NCBI RefSeq assembly: GCF_024435075.2 | Contig: NZ_JAMZEG020000001.1 | Span: 682,001 to 746,000 of the forward strand | Origin: Marinomonas maritima | Lineage (GTDB): Bacteria; Pseudomonadota; Gammaproteobacteria; Pseudomonadales; Marinomonadaceae | Length of the DNA: 64,000 bases | Direction: 5' to 3' | Shown: positions 1 through 7,400 of the stretch, one piece after another | Position numbering within the stretch: the stretch's first letter is position 1 | How the letters are laid out: the number at the start of each line of letters is the position of its first letter | Position numbers and translations under genes: made by a program | The notes under the pieces: generated by a model | Told to the model about the DNA's origin: nothing | The model's input: the letters and a program-made list of their open reading frames with translations, nothing else | Database searches by the model: none

Positions 1-540
1 CACTTGCGATCTCTTTTGGGAGCATATGCAAAACTAGGTAGGCCGAGTACTGTTGTTGGGCTTGACTTGGCGGGCAATGAAGATATTTCATCCCCAATTG
101 AAACTGGTTCACTTTTTTTATATGCAAAAGATAAGTATGGACTTAAAGTGACAATTCATGCCGGAGAAACCGGAAGAATTGAAAATATAACTAGCGCAGT
201 TAATGAATTTGGCGCTGACAGAATTGGTCACGGGACTGCTGCATCAAAATCAGTTGAGGTGATGGAATTATTGAAAGATAGGGATATATGTATTGAAGTT
301 TGTCCCATTAGTAACAGACTGACGAATGCAGTAAATGAAAGTGAGCCACATCCTGTTATTGACTTTATTGATAATAACGTTCCGTTTGTTATATGTTCTG
401 ACAATCCCTCAATACATTCATCGAGCCTTACTGAAGACTATTTAGAATTTTATCGTGAGACAAATTCGTCACAGCATTTGCGCGATATGTATAGTAATCA
501 AAAAAAATATTGTTTTATTAAGGGGTTGTATGGAAATTAA
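1..540 (+). CDS. komA: Adenosine-deaminase-like protein, KomA-like (5' end cut by the window)
   Basis: These are the C-terminal 179 residues of a metal-dependent purine deaminase. The frame is open to base 1, so the N-terminal part with the HxH zinc motif lies outside. Seen: GLDLAGNE, HAGE (nt 157-168, zinc His and catalytic Glu), RIGHG (second metal His) and CSDNP (metal Asp). All these ADA-family blocks are intact, so the enzyme is predicted to be active. It overlaps the next gene by 11 nt and heads an ADA-HAM1-SIR2 triplet. That set matches the Kongming anti-phage system, where KomA deaminates a deoxyadenine nucleotide on the way to a dITP signal (recalled knowledge of the family). A housekeeping adenosine deaminase is possible, but translational coupling to HAM1 and SIR2 genes argues against it. 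Confidence 0.8.
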   Translation, partial: HLRSLLGAYAKLGRPSTVVGLDLAGNEDISSPIETGSLFLYAKDKYGLKVTIHAGETGRIENITSAVNEFGADRIGHGTAASKSVEVMELLKDRDICIEVCPISNRLTNAVNESEPHPVIDFIDNNVPFVICSDNPSIHSSSLTEDYLEFYRETNSSQHLRDMYSNQKKYCFIKGLYGN

Positions 541-1084
541 CTTCGTTACAAAGAATCCCCATAAAGCCCGAGAAGTGGAAGCCATTCTTGGGGATATTGG
601 TGTTTCTATAGTTCACGCGCCTTTAACAATTCATGAAATACAGACAGAAGATATTAACCATATCGTAAGGGATAAGGTTTTAAAGGCGTTCACTCAAGTC
701 GGACGCCCTGTATTTATCGAACATACAGGACTGTATATTGACAGCTTACAAGGCTTTCCTGGCGGCTTAACCCAAGTGTTTTGGGATAAATTAGAAGCAG
801 AAAAATTCACTGAACTATTTGGAGGGTTAAAAAACACCTCTCTAACCGCAAAAACCGTCATTGCATTCTGCGACGCCAAAAAAGTATATACGTTTGAAGG
901 GGCTATAGAGGGAAATATTGCGCCTGAGCCAAGAGGGAATAAAGATTTCCAATGGGATTGTGTCTTTATCCCAAAGGGCTTTGAAGAGACATTTGCTGAG
1001 ATGGGAGAAAAAAAGAACGATATTTCAATGCGCAAGAAAGCCTTCGATAATTTTCGAGAATTTCTTGTATCGGAGGTTCTGTAA
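530..1084 (+). CDS. komB: HAM1/ITPase-fold protein, KomB-like dITP sensor candidate
   Basis: 184-aa protein of the HAM1/RdgB/ITPA fold. The start is placed at ATG 530, preceded by AAGGGG at 520-525, which gives an 11-nt overlap with the deaminase gene; a longer in-frame extension to 455 would lie wholly inside that gene. Seen: TKNPHK near the N-terminus (family TxNxxK substrate motif), [10 protein letters not shown]4-GFPG where hydrolases have (E/D)D(S/T)GL, FQWDCVF where they have FGWDP, and NDISMRKKA where they have SHR. Thus the catalytic Asp is His and the SHR histidine is Met, while the fold-defining residues persist. The expected role is binding a non-canonical purine nucleotide (dITP/ITP) without efficient hydrolysis, in complex with the SIR2 product. 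A still-active pyrophosphatase cannot be excluded from sequence. Confidence 0.78.
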   Translation: MEINFVTKNPHKAREVEAILGDIGVSIVHAPLTIHEIQTEDINHIVRDKVLKAFTQVGRPVFIEHTGLYIDSLQGFPGGLTQVFWDKLEAEKFTELFGGLKNTSLTAKTVIAFCDAKKVYTFEGAIEGNIAPEPRGNKDFQWDCVFIPKGFEETFAEMGEKKNDISMRKKAFDNFREFLVSEVL

Positions 1085-1872
1085 TGGATGATCTTATAGC
1101 TTCATATCGAGAAAAAAATGTCATCCTTTTTGTCGGTGCAGGAGTATCGAAAAATCTTGGTCTTCCCACATGGTCAGAACTAATAGATCATATTGCCGTT
1201 GAGTTGGGATATGACCCCGAAATATATAAGTCTTTCGGAAATGACTTGGCCTTAGCAGAATACTATAGGGTAAAAACAGGAAGTATTGGCCCACTCAGAA
1301 GCTGGATGGATACTAATTGGCATTCTGCCAATGTAGATTTACAAGGATCTGAGATACACAAACTCATTGCAAACTCAAAGTTCCCAATGGTTTACACCAC
1401 CAACTATGATAGGTGGCTAGAAAAATCATATGAGCTGTACAACAAGAAATATACAAAAATTGCTGGTGTATCTGATATTGCAAAGATCAAAGATGGCGTG
1501 ACTCAAGTTATTAAATTCCATGGTGATTTTGATAACGATGAAACTATTGTACTTGATGAGTCTAGTTACTATGAGCGCTTAGAGTTTGAGACTCCTTTAG
1601 ATATAAAACTTAGGTCGGATGTTCTAGGGAAATCTGTTTTGTTTATTGGGTATAGTCTAACTGATGTGAATCTTAGGTTTCTTTTCTACAAGTTGGCTAA
1701 ATTATGGAAGTCTAATAATGGTGGTGGCGTTCAGCCTCGATCATATGTATTCACGCATAGACCAAACCCCATTCAAGAAACAATATTAGATCAATGGGGC
1801 ATTAAAATGCTTACATCAAAAGAAAGCGATCCGAAAAAAGCACTATTGGAATTTCTGAGAAAGTTTCAGTAA
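1084..1872 (+). CDS. komC: SIR2-family NAD-binding effector, KomC-like
   Basis: 262-aa protein of the SIR2_2 type found in many anti-phage effectors. Its ATG overlaps the preceding TAA (TAATG), and CGGAGG at 1071-1076 is a strong ribosome site inside komB. Seen: FVGAGVS (residues about 17-23, NAD-binding Gly-rich loop), TTNYD (catalytic Asn), KFHGDF (catalytic His), and [14 protein letters not shown] near the C-terminus, a typical pattern of defence SIR2 proteins. The predicted role is NAD+ hydrolysis once the partner HAM1 protein binds its ligand, giving abortive infection. The gene is AT-rich compared with the core genes to the right. It is soluble, with no added sensor domain, so it fits a complex-forming effector. 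A Sirtuin-like deacylase is unlikely because the zinc-finger cysteines are absent. Confidence 0.8.
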   Translation: MDDLIASYREKNVILFVGAGVSKNLGLPTWSELIDHIAVELGYDPEIYKSFGNDLALAEYYRVKTGSIGPLRSWMDTNWHSANVDLQGSEIHKLIANSKFPMVYTTNYDRWLEKSYELYNKKYTKIAGVSDIAKIKDGVTQVIKFHGDFDNDETIVLDESSYYERLEFETPLDIKLRSDVLGKSVLFIGYSLTDVNLRFLFYKLAKLWKSNNGGGVQPRSYVFTHRPNPIQETILDQWGIKMLTSKESDPKKALLEFLRKFQ

Positions 1873-1876
1873 TGCA

Positions 1877-1935
1877 GCTAAAAAACGCGTCAATCAGGAC
1901 GCTCGCAAGCTCGCGCCTATTACGCGGGCATTGGC
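1877..1935 (+). other. attC-like integron cassette recombination site (degenerate core)
   Basis: GCGTCAATCAGGACGC (1887-1902) is complementary to GCGCCTATTACGC (1913-1925) over 13 base pairs, leaving exactly three bulged bases on the left arm (C1891, C1895, A1899). The outer arms GCTAA (1877-1881) and TTGGC (1931-1935) also pair, separated from the inner stem by a largely unpaired spacer. This R box, unpaired spacer, L box with extrahelical bases, short terminal loop layout is that of an attC site of minimal length. The crossover consensus GTTRRRY is imperfect (ATTGGC), so activity is uncertain. It ends the komABC segment and precedes the next cassette-like gene. Confidence 0.6.
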
Positions 1936-1951
1936 CTTCAAAGGTATCATC

Positions 1952-2413
1952 ATGCAGACATTAGAGTTAAAAATCCCACCAGTTGTTCAGGTGTTTGTTA
2001 CGGCAAGCCTTATGTGGGCATTGGTGGTTGCTGTTCCGAGTCTTGATTTCACTTTGTCCGCGTCTTCGCTTGTTGCAATAGTGTTTGCGGCAATTGGTGT
2101 TGCTTTTGCGTTACGTGGCGTATTGGAGTTTCGGTCAGCGGGCACAACCGTCGACCCGCGAGTACCAGATCAATCCGTTAGCCTTGTCATTCGCGGAGTC
2201 TATCGAATAAGTCGAAACCCGATGTACGCTGGTTTTTTGCTTGTTCTGATTGCTTGGGGAATGTTTCTGAGCAATCTGGCAAGTTTTGTGCTGCTTCCAG
2301 TATTCGTTATTTATATGAATCGGTTTCAAATCGCTCCAGAGGAGCGACATATGAGAGAGAAGTTTGGTGAGGCTTACCGCGAGTATGAAGCAGAGGTGCG
2401 CAGGTGGATTTGA
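1952..2413 (+). CDS. Isoprenylcysteine carboxyl methyltransferase-like membrane protein
   Basis: 153-aa protein of the ICMT/PEMT membrane methyltransferase family. ATG 1952 is chosen; the TTG at 1931 lies within the attC-like element. Seen: about four hydrophobic segments, then the family signature YRISRNPMYAG (about residues 88-98) and a C-terminal EERHMREKFGEAYREYEAEVRRWI-like tail (EER, FG-x2-Y-x2-Y, RRW), the S-adenosylmethionine and lipid-binding region. The bacterial substrate is unknown. Genes of this family are common passengers of integron cassette arrays, and here the gene sits between two attC-like elements with base composition more GC-rich than the kom genes, consistent with a separate cassette. 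Confidence 0.75.
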   Translation: MQTLELKIPPVVQVFVTASLMWALVVAVPSLDFTLSASSLVAIVFAAIGVAFALRGVLEFRSAGTTVDPRVPDQSVSLVIRGVYRISRNPMYAGFLLVLIAWGMFLSNLASFVLLPVFVIYMNRFQIAPEERHMREKFGEAYREYEAEVRRWI

Positions 2414-2414
2414 C

Positions 2415-2464
2415 GCCCAACAATTTTTCAAGTGCGCTTTCGGCACGGCACATTAAGGTTGTTT
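2415..2464 (+). other. Second attC-like element, weak
   Basis: Directly after the methyltransferase stop lies GCCCAAC (2415-2421), a perfect RYYYAAC box, followed by AATTTTTCAAG, which resembles the start of many attC sites, then GTGCGCTTTCGGCAC as a terminal hairpin and GTTG (2458-2461), which can pair with CAAC. The right-hand core lacks RRRY, and the element overlaps the 3' end of the convergent endonuclease gene, so it may be a decayed array terminus. Sequence to its right is ordinary chromosome. Confidence 0.35.
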
Positions 2465-3232
2465 TATGTCCGCTGGGCTCAATGTACGTAACGATAAGCT
2501 GATGGGGTAGTGATCTGAAGAGTTAATGTGTGTATGTACTTGCACATCAACGGCTTCTAATCCGCGACAGTAAATATGGTCAAGGTGCTGAAATAAATGG
2601 TTTATCCTTGGTTTACGTATCATTTCCACTTCTTCCAGCAAAAACGAGGTGGCGAGTTCATTAAAATAGTTCAACCTTTTCCCATTCCACGTATTAAAAT
2701 CCCCTGCTAATAATATGGGGCCATCATGATGTTCCAGCGTTTGAGACATTTGATCCATATGCGCTTTGAATTTTTCGAACGAAACAAAGTTGATCGCGTG
2801 GACATTGATAACGAGTAATGACTGTTTAAGGTGGTCTAATGGGTACACGGTTGCCAGCAGCATCTTTTTTGTTTTTGTAATGGGTTCGCCGTGGGCTGAT
2901 GCTGAAAAATAATGCTTTTCTGCTGTAACCGTTGATCCGGTTTTAACGCCTGTTTCGATACTGGTTTTGACGCTCATAAAGCTGCTCGCCATAATCCACT
3001 GGTGCTCTGATGACGCATTAAAAAGGTTGTCGAAAGAGGAATTTAAAACGGCTTCCTGCAAGAGAATTAAATTTTTATCATGAATGAGCGTTGTAAAATC
3101 TTTCAACCAGCCTTTTTTTCGACATTTAAAAACATTCCACACTAATATTTCGATGTTTGGCCCTAGTGCCTGATTGGGTGCACTGCCCATGATTTTGAGC
3201 GATTCAACTTTGCTGTATCGACTTTTCATCAT
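2453..3232 (-). CDS. Endonuclease/exonuclease/phosphatase family protein
   Basis: 259 aa, the EEP fold shared by exonuclease III, DNase I and phosphoesterases. Seen: VWNVFK with Asn33, LLQEAV with Glu60 (metal ligand), INVHAIN (His145), LLAGDFNTW (residues 175-182) and SSDHYP (Asp240-His241), i.e. the complete catalytic set. The N-terminal 25 residues carry no signal peptide. The protein resembles the YafD group, whose substrate is not settled. ATG codons at 3232 and 3229 are adjacent. The 3' end converges with the integron-like segment. Downstream of and in the same direction as the cardiolipin synthase gene, with a 52-nt gap, so the two may be co-transcribed. Confidence 0.8.
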   Translation of the reverse strand: MMKSRYSKVESLKIMGSAPNQALGPNIEILVWNVFKCRKKGWLKDFTTLIHDKNLILLQEAVLNSSFDNLFNASSEHQWIMASSFMSVKTSIETGVKTGSTVTAEKHYFSASAHGEPITKTKKMLLATVYPLDHLKQSLLVINVHAINFVSFEKFKAHMDQMSQTLEHHDGPILLAGDFNTWNGKRLNYFNELATSFLLEEVEMIRKPRINHLFQHLDHIYCRGLEAVDVQVHTHINSSDHYPISLSLRTLSPADIKQP

Positions 3233-3284
3233 GAGGATATGGGCCTTTATTAAAAATTATGATGGTAAGGTGCTGCGCATTGCA

Positions 3285-4748
3285 TTACAGATAGGGTGAG
3301 AATAAACGAAACAAGTTATTACGAATTTTTTTGTAGATGAGTAAGTTATCCATTTCATCCTCGGTAACGAGGCTTGCGTTGCGTTTCTTTAAATTAAACA
3401 GCTCGGTTAGTTGTGTGTTGAGCGCCGTATCAAAACATTCTAGGTTAATCTCAAAATTGAATTCGAGGCTTCTTGCGTCCCAGTTAGTGGAACCTATAAA
3501 GGACCAAATGTCATCAATAATGACCACTTTACTGTGATCGAAAGGCCGCTTGTTTTTGTATATCTTTATGCCGTGTTCCATTATTCTTGAAAAATTGGCT
3601 TCCATCACCCAGTCGACAAATGGAATGTTACTGTGCTCTGGCACTATGATGTCGATTGACACACCTCGTAATGCGGCGGCATGAAGCGATGTCATTAACG
3701 TTTGGTCCGGGATAAAATAGGGCGTTATGATTTTTACGCTTGTTTGTGCGCAAACCAATGCGTTGATTAATGTCCATCGTATTCTATTATGATGTTCATC
3801 AGGACCATCTTGAATGACTCGCGCAACGACGCAGTGATTGTTTTTTTGTTCGAGTGCATTTGGATTAAAACGGGGAAATTGAATTAATTCACCTGTCGCA
3901 AACCCCCAATCCTCTGTAAATACTTGACTGATCTGGTCAATCACGGGACCTGTGACTTTAAAATGCACATCATCAATGGGGTGTGTTGCAGATTTCACCA
4001 GATTGTTCTTACTGACGTTTAGCCCTCCAATGTAAGCAACTTCACCATCAATACTGAGTATTTTCCTATGGTTTCTTAGATTGATAAAGCGAATACCTGT
4101 CAACGAAATAGCGGGTAAAAAGCGGGCAGTATTAACTCCGAGTTTTTTTAACGCACGGTCTGATTTGTGCCAGCTGTAACCAATGCCAATGCCATCTAAT
4201 AAAACGTTCACAATGACACCTCGTTGATGCGCTTCTGCTAACGCGTTAACGAATTGACGTCCAAGTGAATCGTAGTCAAATATATAACTTGATAAGACAA
4301 CATGCCGTTTTGCGTTTTTAATTGATTCAATCATGGCGGGGTAGGCTACATCACCATTAATGAGCGGTTCAACTCGGTTATCGGCAACATAATTCACAGG
4401 ATGAATGTTATATCCGGCAATGATGGCCGAATTCCAATGTTTGGGGAGATGGTTAAATTTGTTAATTTTTTTTGAATGGTGGCAATGTTTTTTAAACGTT
4501 TGTGGGTGTTTTTTTTGCGCCAGACGCTTGATACGATTTATTCCAAAAAGCCAATAAAACAAGCTTCCTACAACAGGTGAAAGTATAACAAGACCAATCC
4601 AAGCCAGTGAGGTACGTTCGTTTTCTTTGAATAGTAGTACATGCAACGAGGTGAGAAGCGATAAGCCAACGTGAAAAATTACAATGATGGTGACCCAATG
4701 GAAGTAGACCCATTCAACCAATGCTTCAACTATTTGCATAAAATTCAC
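3285..4748 (-). CDS. cls: Cardiolipin synthase
   Basis: 487 aa, phospholipase D superfamily, making cardiolipin from phosphatidylglycerol at the inner membrane. Seen: two N-terminal transmembrane helices (about residues 14-40 and 47-68, PLDc_N domain), then two HKD motifs: HRKILSID (His227, Lys229, Asp234) followed by GGLN, and HSKVVIID (His405, Lys407, Asp412) followed by GSTN. Length matches ClsA-type enzymes (about 480-490 aa). The start is the ATG at 4748. Cardiolipin content commonly rises under osmotic stress, and this genome segment also holds osmolyte genes, but no regulatory link can be seen here. Confidence 0.92.
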   Translation of the reverse strand: MNFMQIVEALVEWVYFHWVTIIVIFHVGLSLLTSLHVLLFKENERTSLAWIGLVILSPVVGSLFYWLFGINRIKRLAQKKHPQTFKKHCHHSKKINKFNHLPKHWNSAIIAGYNIHPVNYVADNRVEPLINGDVAYPAMIESIKNAKRHVVLSSYIFDYDSLGRQFVNALAEAHQRGVIVNVLLDGIGIGYSWHKSDRALKKLGVNTARFLPAISLTGIRFINLRNHRKILSIDGEVAYIGGLNVSKNNLVKSATHPIDDVHFKVTGPVIDQISQVFTEDWGFATGELIQFPRFNPNALEQKNNHCVVARVIQDGPDEHHNRIRWTLINALVCAQTSVKIITPYFIPDQTLMTSLHAAALRGVSIDIIVPEHSNIPFVDWVMEANFSRIMEHGIKIYKNKRPFDHSKVVIIDDIWSFIGSTNWDARSLEFNFEINLECFDTALNTQLTELFNLKKRNASLVTEDEMDNLLIYKKIRNNLFRLFSPYL

Positions 4749-4937
4749 TCAAATAATGTGCTGCTAAACCCATTATGGAAAATAAACGATGTGATTAACG
4801 ACATCGACTTCTAACACTTATTTTATGATGTTAGGTTGCATCATCACATAAATGGATAAACCATAATATAACACCCATAGAATAATGGGATAGGGAGAGC
4901 GCAATAATGCAAAAGAGCCGCACACCAGTGAGTATAA

Positions 4938-5291
4938 ATGAACAATAACCGAGACATCATAGCGCGTCTGCGCGAGCATATACCATCGTTTGAATGTACA
5001 CCGGGTTGCCACGATTGTTGCGGGCCAGTAACGACGTCTTCAGAAGAAATGTCGAACCTCCCAGTGAAAACAGACGCTGAACATGACGCCGCATTAGAGA
5101 ATTTTACCTGCGTGCATTTGGGGCCTAATGGTTGTGAGGTGTATGACGATCGCCCACTAATCTGTCGATTGTTTGGCACAACCCCGAATATGGCTTGCCC
5201 TAACAGCTGTCGTCCAAAAAACATGGTTGACCCTGATATTGAGGATCAGGTCCATTACTACATTGCTAACACACGACAAGTGTTGGTGTAG
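4938..5291 (+). CDS. YkgJ-family cysteine cluster protein
   Basis: 117 aa, CxxCxxCC-type zinc/iron-chelating domain family (UPF0153/YkgJ). Seen: FECTPGCHDCCGPV near residues 18-30, then FTCVHLGPNGCEVYDDRP-like block (Cys, Gly-Cys, Tyr, Arg-Pro), ICRLFG and ACPNSC, giving the eight or so conserved cysteines expected to bind a metal. It is shorter than some family members but ends normally. Function is not established for the family; a role in metal-centre assembly is often proposed. A single gene, flanked by about 190-nt and 210-nt gaps. Confidence 0.82.
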   Translation: MNNNRDIIARLREHIPSFECTPGCHDCCGPVTTSSEEMSNLPVKTDAEHDAALENFTCVHLGPNGCEVYDDRPLICRLFGTTPNMACPNSCRPKNMVDPDIEDQVHYYIANTRQVLV

Positions 5292-5503
5292 ATTATCAGT
5301 AGTGTGTTTAAAGCTCGACTCATGTGCCGTTGTTTGACAGATTACTAAGAGGTACAAACGCTCGCATTAAACACTCCACCACTGATGGTCTTTGCCGTCG
5401 CGGCGATTAGTCTGCTTGTACTTTCTATTTTCATGTTTAACTGAACTAAAAAGCGCTTATTGACGTAACAGCTTTCTATAGCGATAAAGTTTAGGGAAGC
5501 GGT

Positions 5504-5755
5504 ATGCAGTTTAGTGTTGACGAACAATCAAGAATATTAGAGATGGCTTGGGAAGATAGAACGCCATTTGAAGCGATTGAACACCAGTTTGGTTTGAATG
5601 AGAAAGCGGTGATCAAACTCATGCGAAAGAGCTTAAAACTTAGTAGTTTTAAATTGTGGCGAGAGCGTGCCAGCGGACGAAAAACGAAGCATTTACTGCT
5701 TAGATCGTCTAGTGTGAGCAGAGGCTACTGCCCAACTCAATATAAGCAACGTTAG
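5504..5755 (+). CDS. TIGR03643 family small protein
   Basis: 83 aa. The DEQSRILEMAWEDRTPFEAI start, FGLNEKAV and the MRKSLKLSSFKLWRERASGR-like middle are characteristic of the TIGR03643 (DUF2805) family, small basic proteins with a helix-turn-helix look. In other proteobacteria this family is often next to photolyase and a LitR-like regulator; here it is about 18 kb away from the photolyase gene. Molecular function is unknown. The 212-nt upstream gap holds only a 19-codon hydrophobic frame (5377-5436) without a ribosome site. Confidence 0.75.
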   Translation: MQFSVDEQSRILEMAWEDRTPFEAIEHQFGLNEKAVIKLMRKSLKLSSFKLWRERASGRKTKHLLLRSSSVSRGYCPTQYKQR

Positions 5756-5876
5756 GCATTACACTACTTTTGGTTGTTGATGAAGTTTAAGAATTGGTAT
5801 TTTTATCACCTTAAAACGTCAATTCGAGTAACGCCTGTAAAATATTAACTAATGGATATTTCATTATTATTCTCTT

Positions 5877-6446
5877 ATGAATCAATCTTCTTTGTCAGAA
5901 CAACATACGACAGAATCACTGGCGCACTTGCTCAGCAGAGTAGCTCAAGAAGACCGTCACGCTTTTTCTGAATTATATCAATCCACTCATCGGAAACTTT
6001 TTGGTATTGTTTACCGTATCTTAAAGCGTCAGTCCTTATCCGAAGAGGTATTACAGGAGGTTTATCTAAAGATATGGGAAAAGGCATCGGCATACGATAT
6101 CCATGTAGCATCGCCCATTACTTGGATGGCGACGATTGCACGTAATCGTACTATTGATGAAGTGCGAAAAAATCAACTCCCCGATAGTGATATTGATGTG
6201 GACTTTGACTTGATAGCCGATGATTCGATGACACCAGACGACTCTTTTGCAAAGAGTCGAGAACTATTAACATTAGAGGCTTGTTTAGCTGGGCTCGAAT
6301 CGCCTAGATCAGAGATGATTAAGGCGGCTTATTTAGACGGATATTCTCGTCAGGAGCTTGCCGAGCGTTTTAATCAACCGTTAGGAACGATTAAAACTTG
6401 GCTGCATCGCGGTATTAAACAGCTGCAAGGTTGTATGAATCTATGA
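5877..6446 (+). CDS. ECF-type RNA polymerase sigma factor (SigK-like)
   Basis: 189 aa. Region 2 is visible at residues about 22-90 (FSELYQSTHRKLFGIVYRIL, EEVLQEVYLKIW, PITWMATIARNRTIDEVR) and region 4 at about 130-185 (AYLDGYSRQELAERFNQPLGTIKTWLHRGIKQL). It would direct RNA polymerase to a stress regulon. The next gene is its RskA-type anti-sigma factor, overlapping by four nt (ATGA), the usual arrangement for this ECF group. No Shine-Dalgarno sequence is evident before ATG 5877 (upstream is pyrimidine- and T-rich), so translation may be weak or the transcript leaderless. Confidence 0.88.
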   Translation: MNQSSLSEQHTTESLAHLLSRVAQEDRHAFSELYQSTHRKLFGIVYRILKRQSLSEEVLQEVYLKIWEKASAYDIHVASPITWMATIARNRTIDEVRKNQLPDSDIDVDFDLIADDSMTPDDSFAKSRELLTLEACLAGLESPRSEMIKAAYLDGYSRQELAERFNQPLGTIKTWLHRGIKQLQGCMNL

Positions 6447-7204
6447 ATAACGATGAAGAAACATCTATCCACACATTGGCAGCAGAATATGTGCTTGGTA
6501 CTTTAGAAAAGACTGAGCGCGACGCAGTAGAAGTGCGCCGAAAAAATGATCCATTGCTTGATCAAGCAATAATTAACTGGCAAGCACATCTTGCTGGATT
6601 AAACGACTATGTACAGGACGCTGAACCCAGAAAAGGTTTATTCAATGAGATTCTTAATAAACTTGATAAGCCTTCAGACAAAAAAGTAGAGAGCGTGGCA
6701 TCCATAAACACCGTAACGTCGGCAGTCGTCGTCGAGATGGAAGCCATGCGAGTTAAATTAAAACGTTGGCGTTTTTCGGCGTTTAGCGCCTCTGCTATTG
6801 CAGCGTGCCTTGCGATTTTTATGGTAGTGAAACCACCCGTTGAGCCGACAGTTCAAGCCAACTCGCCTTTTGTGGCGGTGTTTCAGGCAGATGATAGCCA
6901 GCCTGCTTTTATTATGTCTCTAGATATTAATACTCGCCAACTTACAGTTCGCCCTGTCATGGCTCAAGGTCAAGCAGGGAAAACCTATCAGTTGTGGATT
7001 AAATCTGACGACATTGGCCCCGCGCCACGTTCTTTAGGGTTGTTAGCGAATGTTGCCAACCCAATCCAGAAGCAAATTGACTATGATCCTGCGATCATTC
7101 GTCATGCGACGTTTGGTATAAGTGTCGAACCAATGGGCGGGTCGCCGACAGGTGTGCCAACTGGTCCTGCGATTCATGGCAGATTGTACCCAACATCACT
7201 TTAA
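6443..7204 (+). CDS. Anti-sigma factor, RskA/anti-sigma-K type
   Basis: 253 aa from ATG 6443, which overlaps the sigma-factor stop codon as ATGA; the in-frame TTG at 6431 is less likely. Seen: an N-terminal cytoplasmic anti-sigma region (HTLAAEYVLGTLEKTERDAVE), one transmembrane helix at about residues 110-128 (FSAFSASAIAACLAIFMVV) and a periplasmic RskA domain ending FGISVEPMGGSPTGVPTGPA, the classic family C-terminus. It would hold the ECF sigma factor at the membrane until an envelope signal, possibly oxidative, releases it. Release normally needs proteolysis; no dedicated protease is adjacent. Confidence 0.87.
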   Translation: MNNDEETSIHTLAAEYVLGTLEKTERDAVEVRRKNDPLLDQAIINWQAHLAGLNDYVQDAEPRKGLFNEILNKLDKPSDKKVESVASINTVTSAVVVEMEAMRVKLKRWRFSAFSASAIAACLAIFMVVKPPVEPTVQANSPFVAVFQADDSQPAFIMSLDINTRQLTVRPVMAQGQAGKTYQLWIKSDDIGPAPRSLGLLANVANPIQKQIDYDPAIIRHATFGISVEPMGGSPTGVPTGPAIHGRLYPTSL

Positions 7205-7252
7205 TGGACTGCCATCTTTAATTACGGTCTGTTTAATCGATTAATACTTCTA

Positions 7253-7284
7253 AAAAAATCAATCTTAAAAGGTTGGTTTTTTTT
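7253..7284 (+). terminator. Rho-independent terminator after the anti-sigma gene
   Basis: AAATCAATC, loop TTAAAA, GGTTGGTTT followed by a run of eight T. The stem uses G-U wobble pairs. It lies about 50 nt after the anti-sigma stop and closes the two-gene operon. Confidence 0.6.
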
Positions 7285-7400
7285 ATTGTTGTTGTTTTAG
7301 AATCTTTTATCTCTCATTCATTCGGTCAAGAGACAATTTTTAAAAATACGAGAGCTTATTTTTTGATAGATTTTTTTGTGATGTCTATTTAGGGAGGGAT

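Noticed and set aside
455..529. Longer KomB start at 455
   Set aside because: It lies wholly inside the deaminase frame and has no ribosome site; ATG 530 has AAGGGG and gives the normal HAM1 N-terminus.
1..540. RADAR system (RdrA/RdrB) as the identity of the ADA-like gene
   Set aside because: RdrB is a much longer adenosine deaminase paired with an RdrA ATPase; here the partners are HAM1 and SIR2 proteins.
4818..5224. Minus-strand ORFs overlapping the YkgJ gene
   Set aside because: Antisense shadow of a well-supported plus-strand gene; no family resemblance.
5377..5436. 19-codon hydrophobic frame (MVFAVAAIS...)
   Set aside because: Short, no ribosome site, stop directly upstream in the same frame; noted but not supported.
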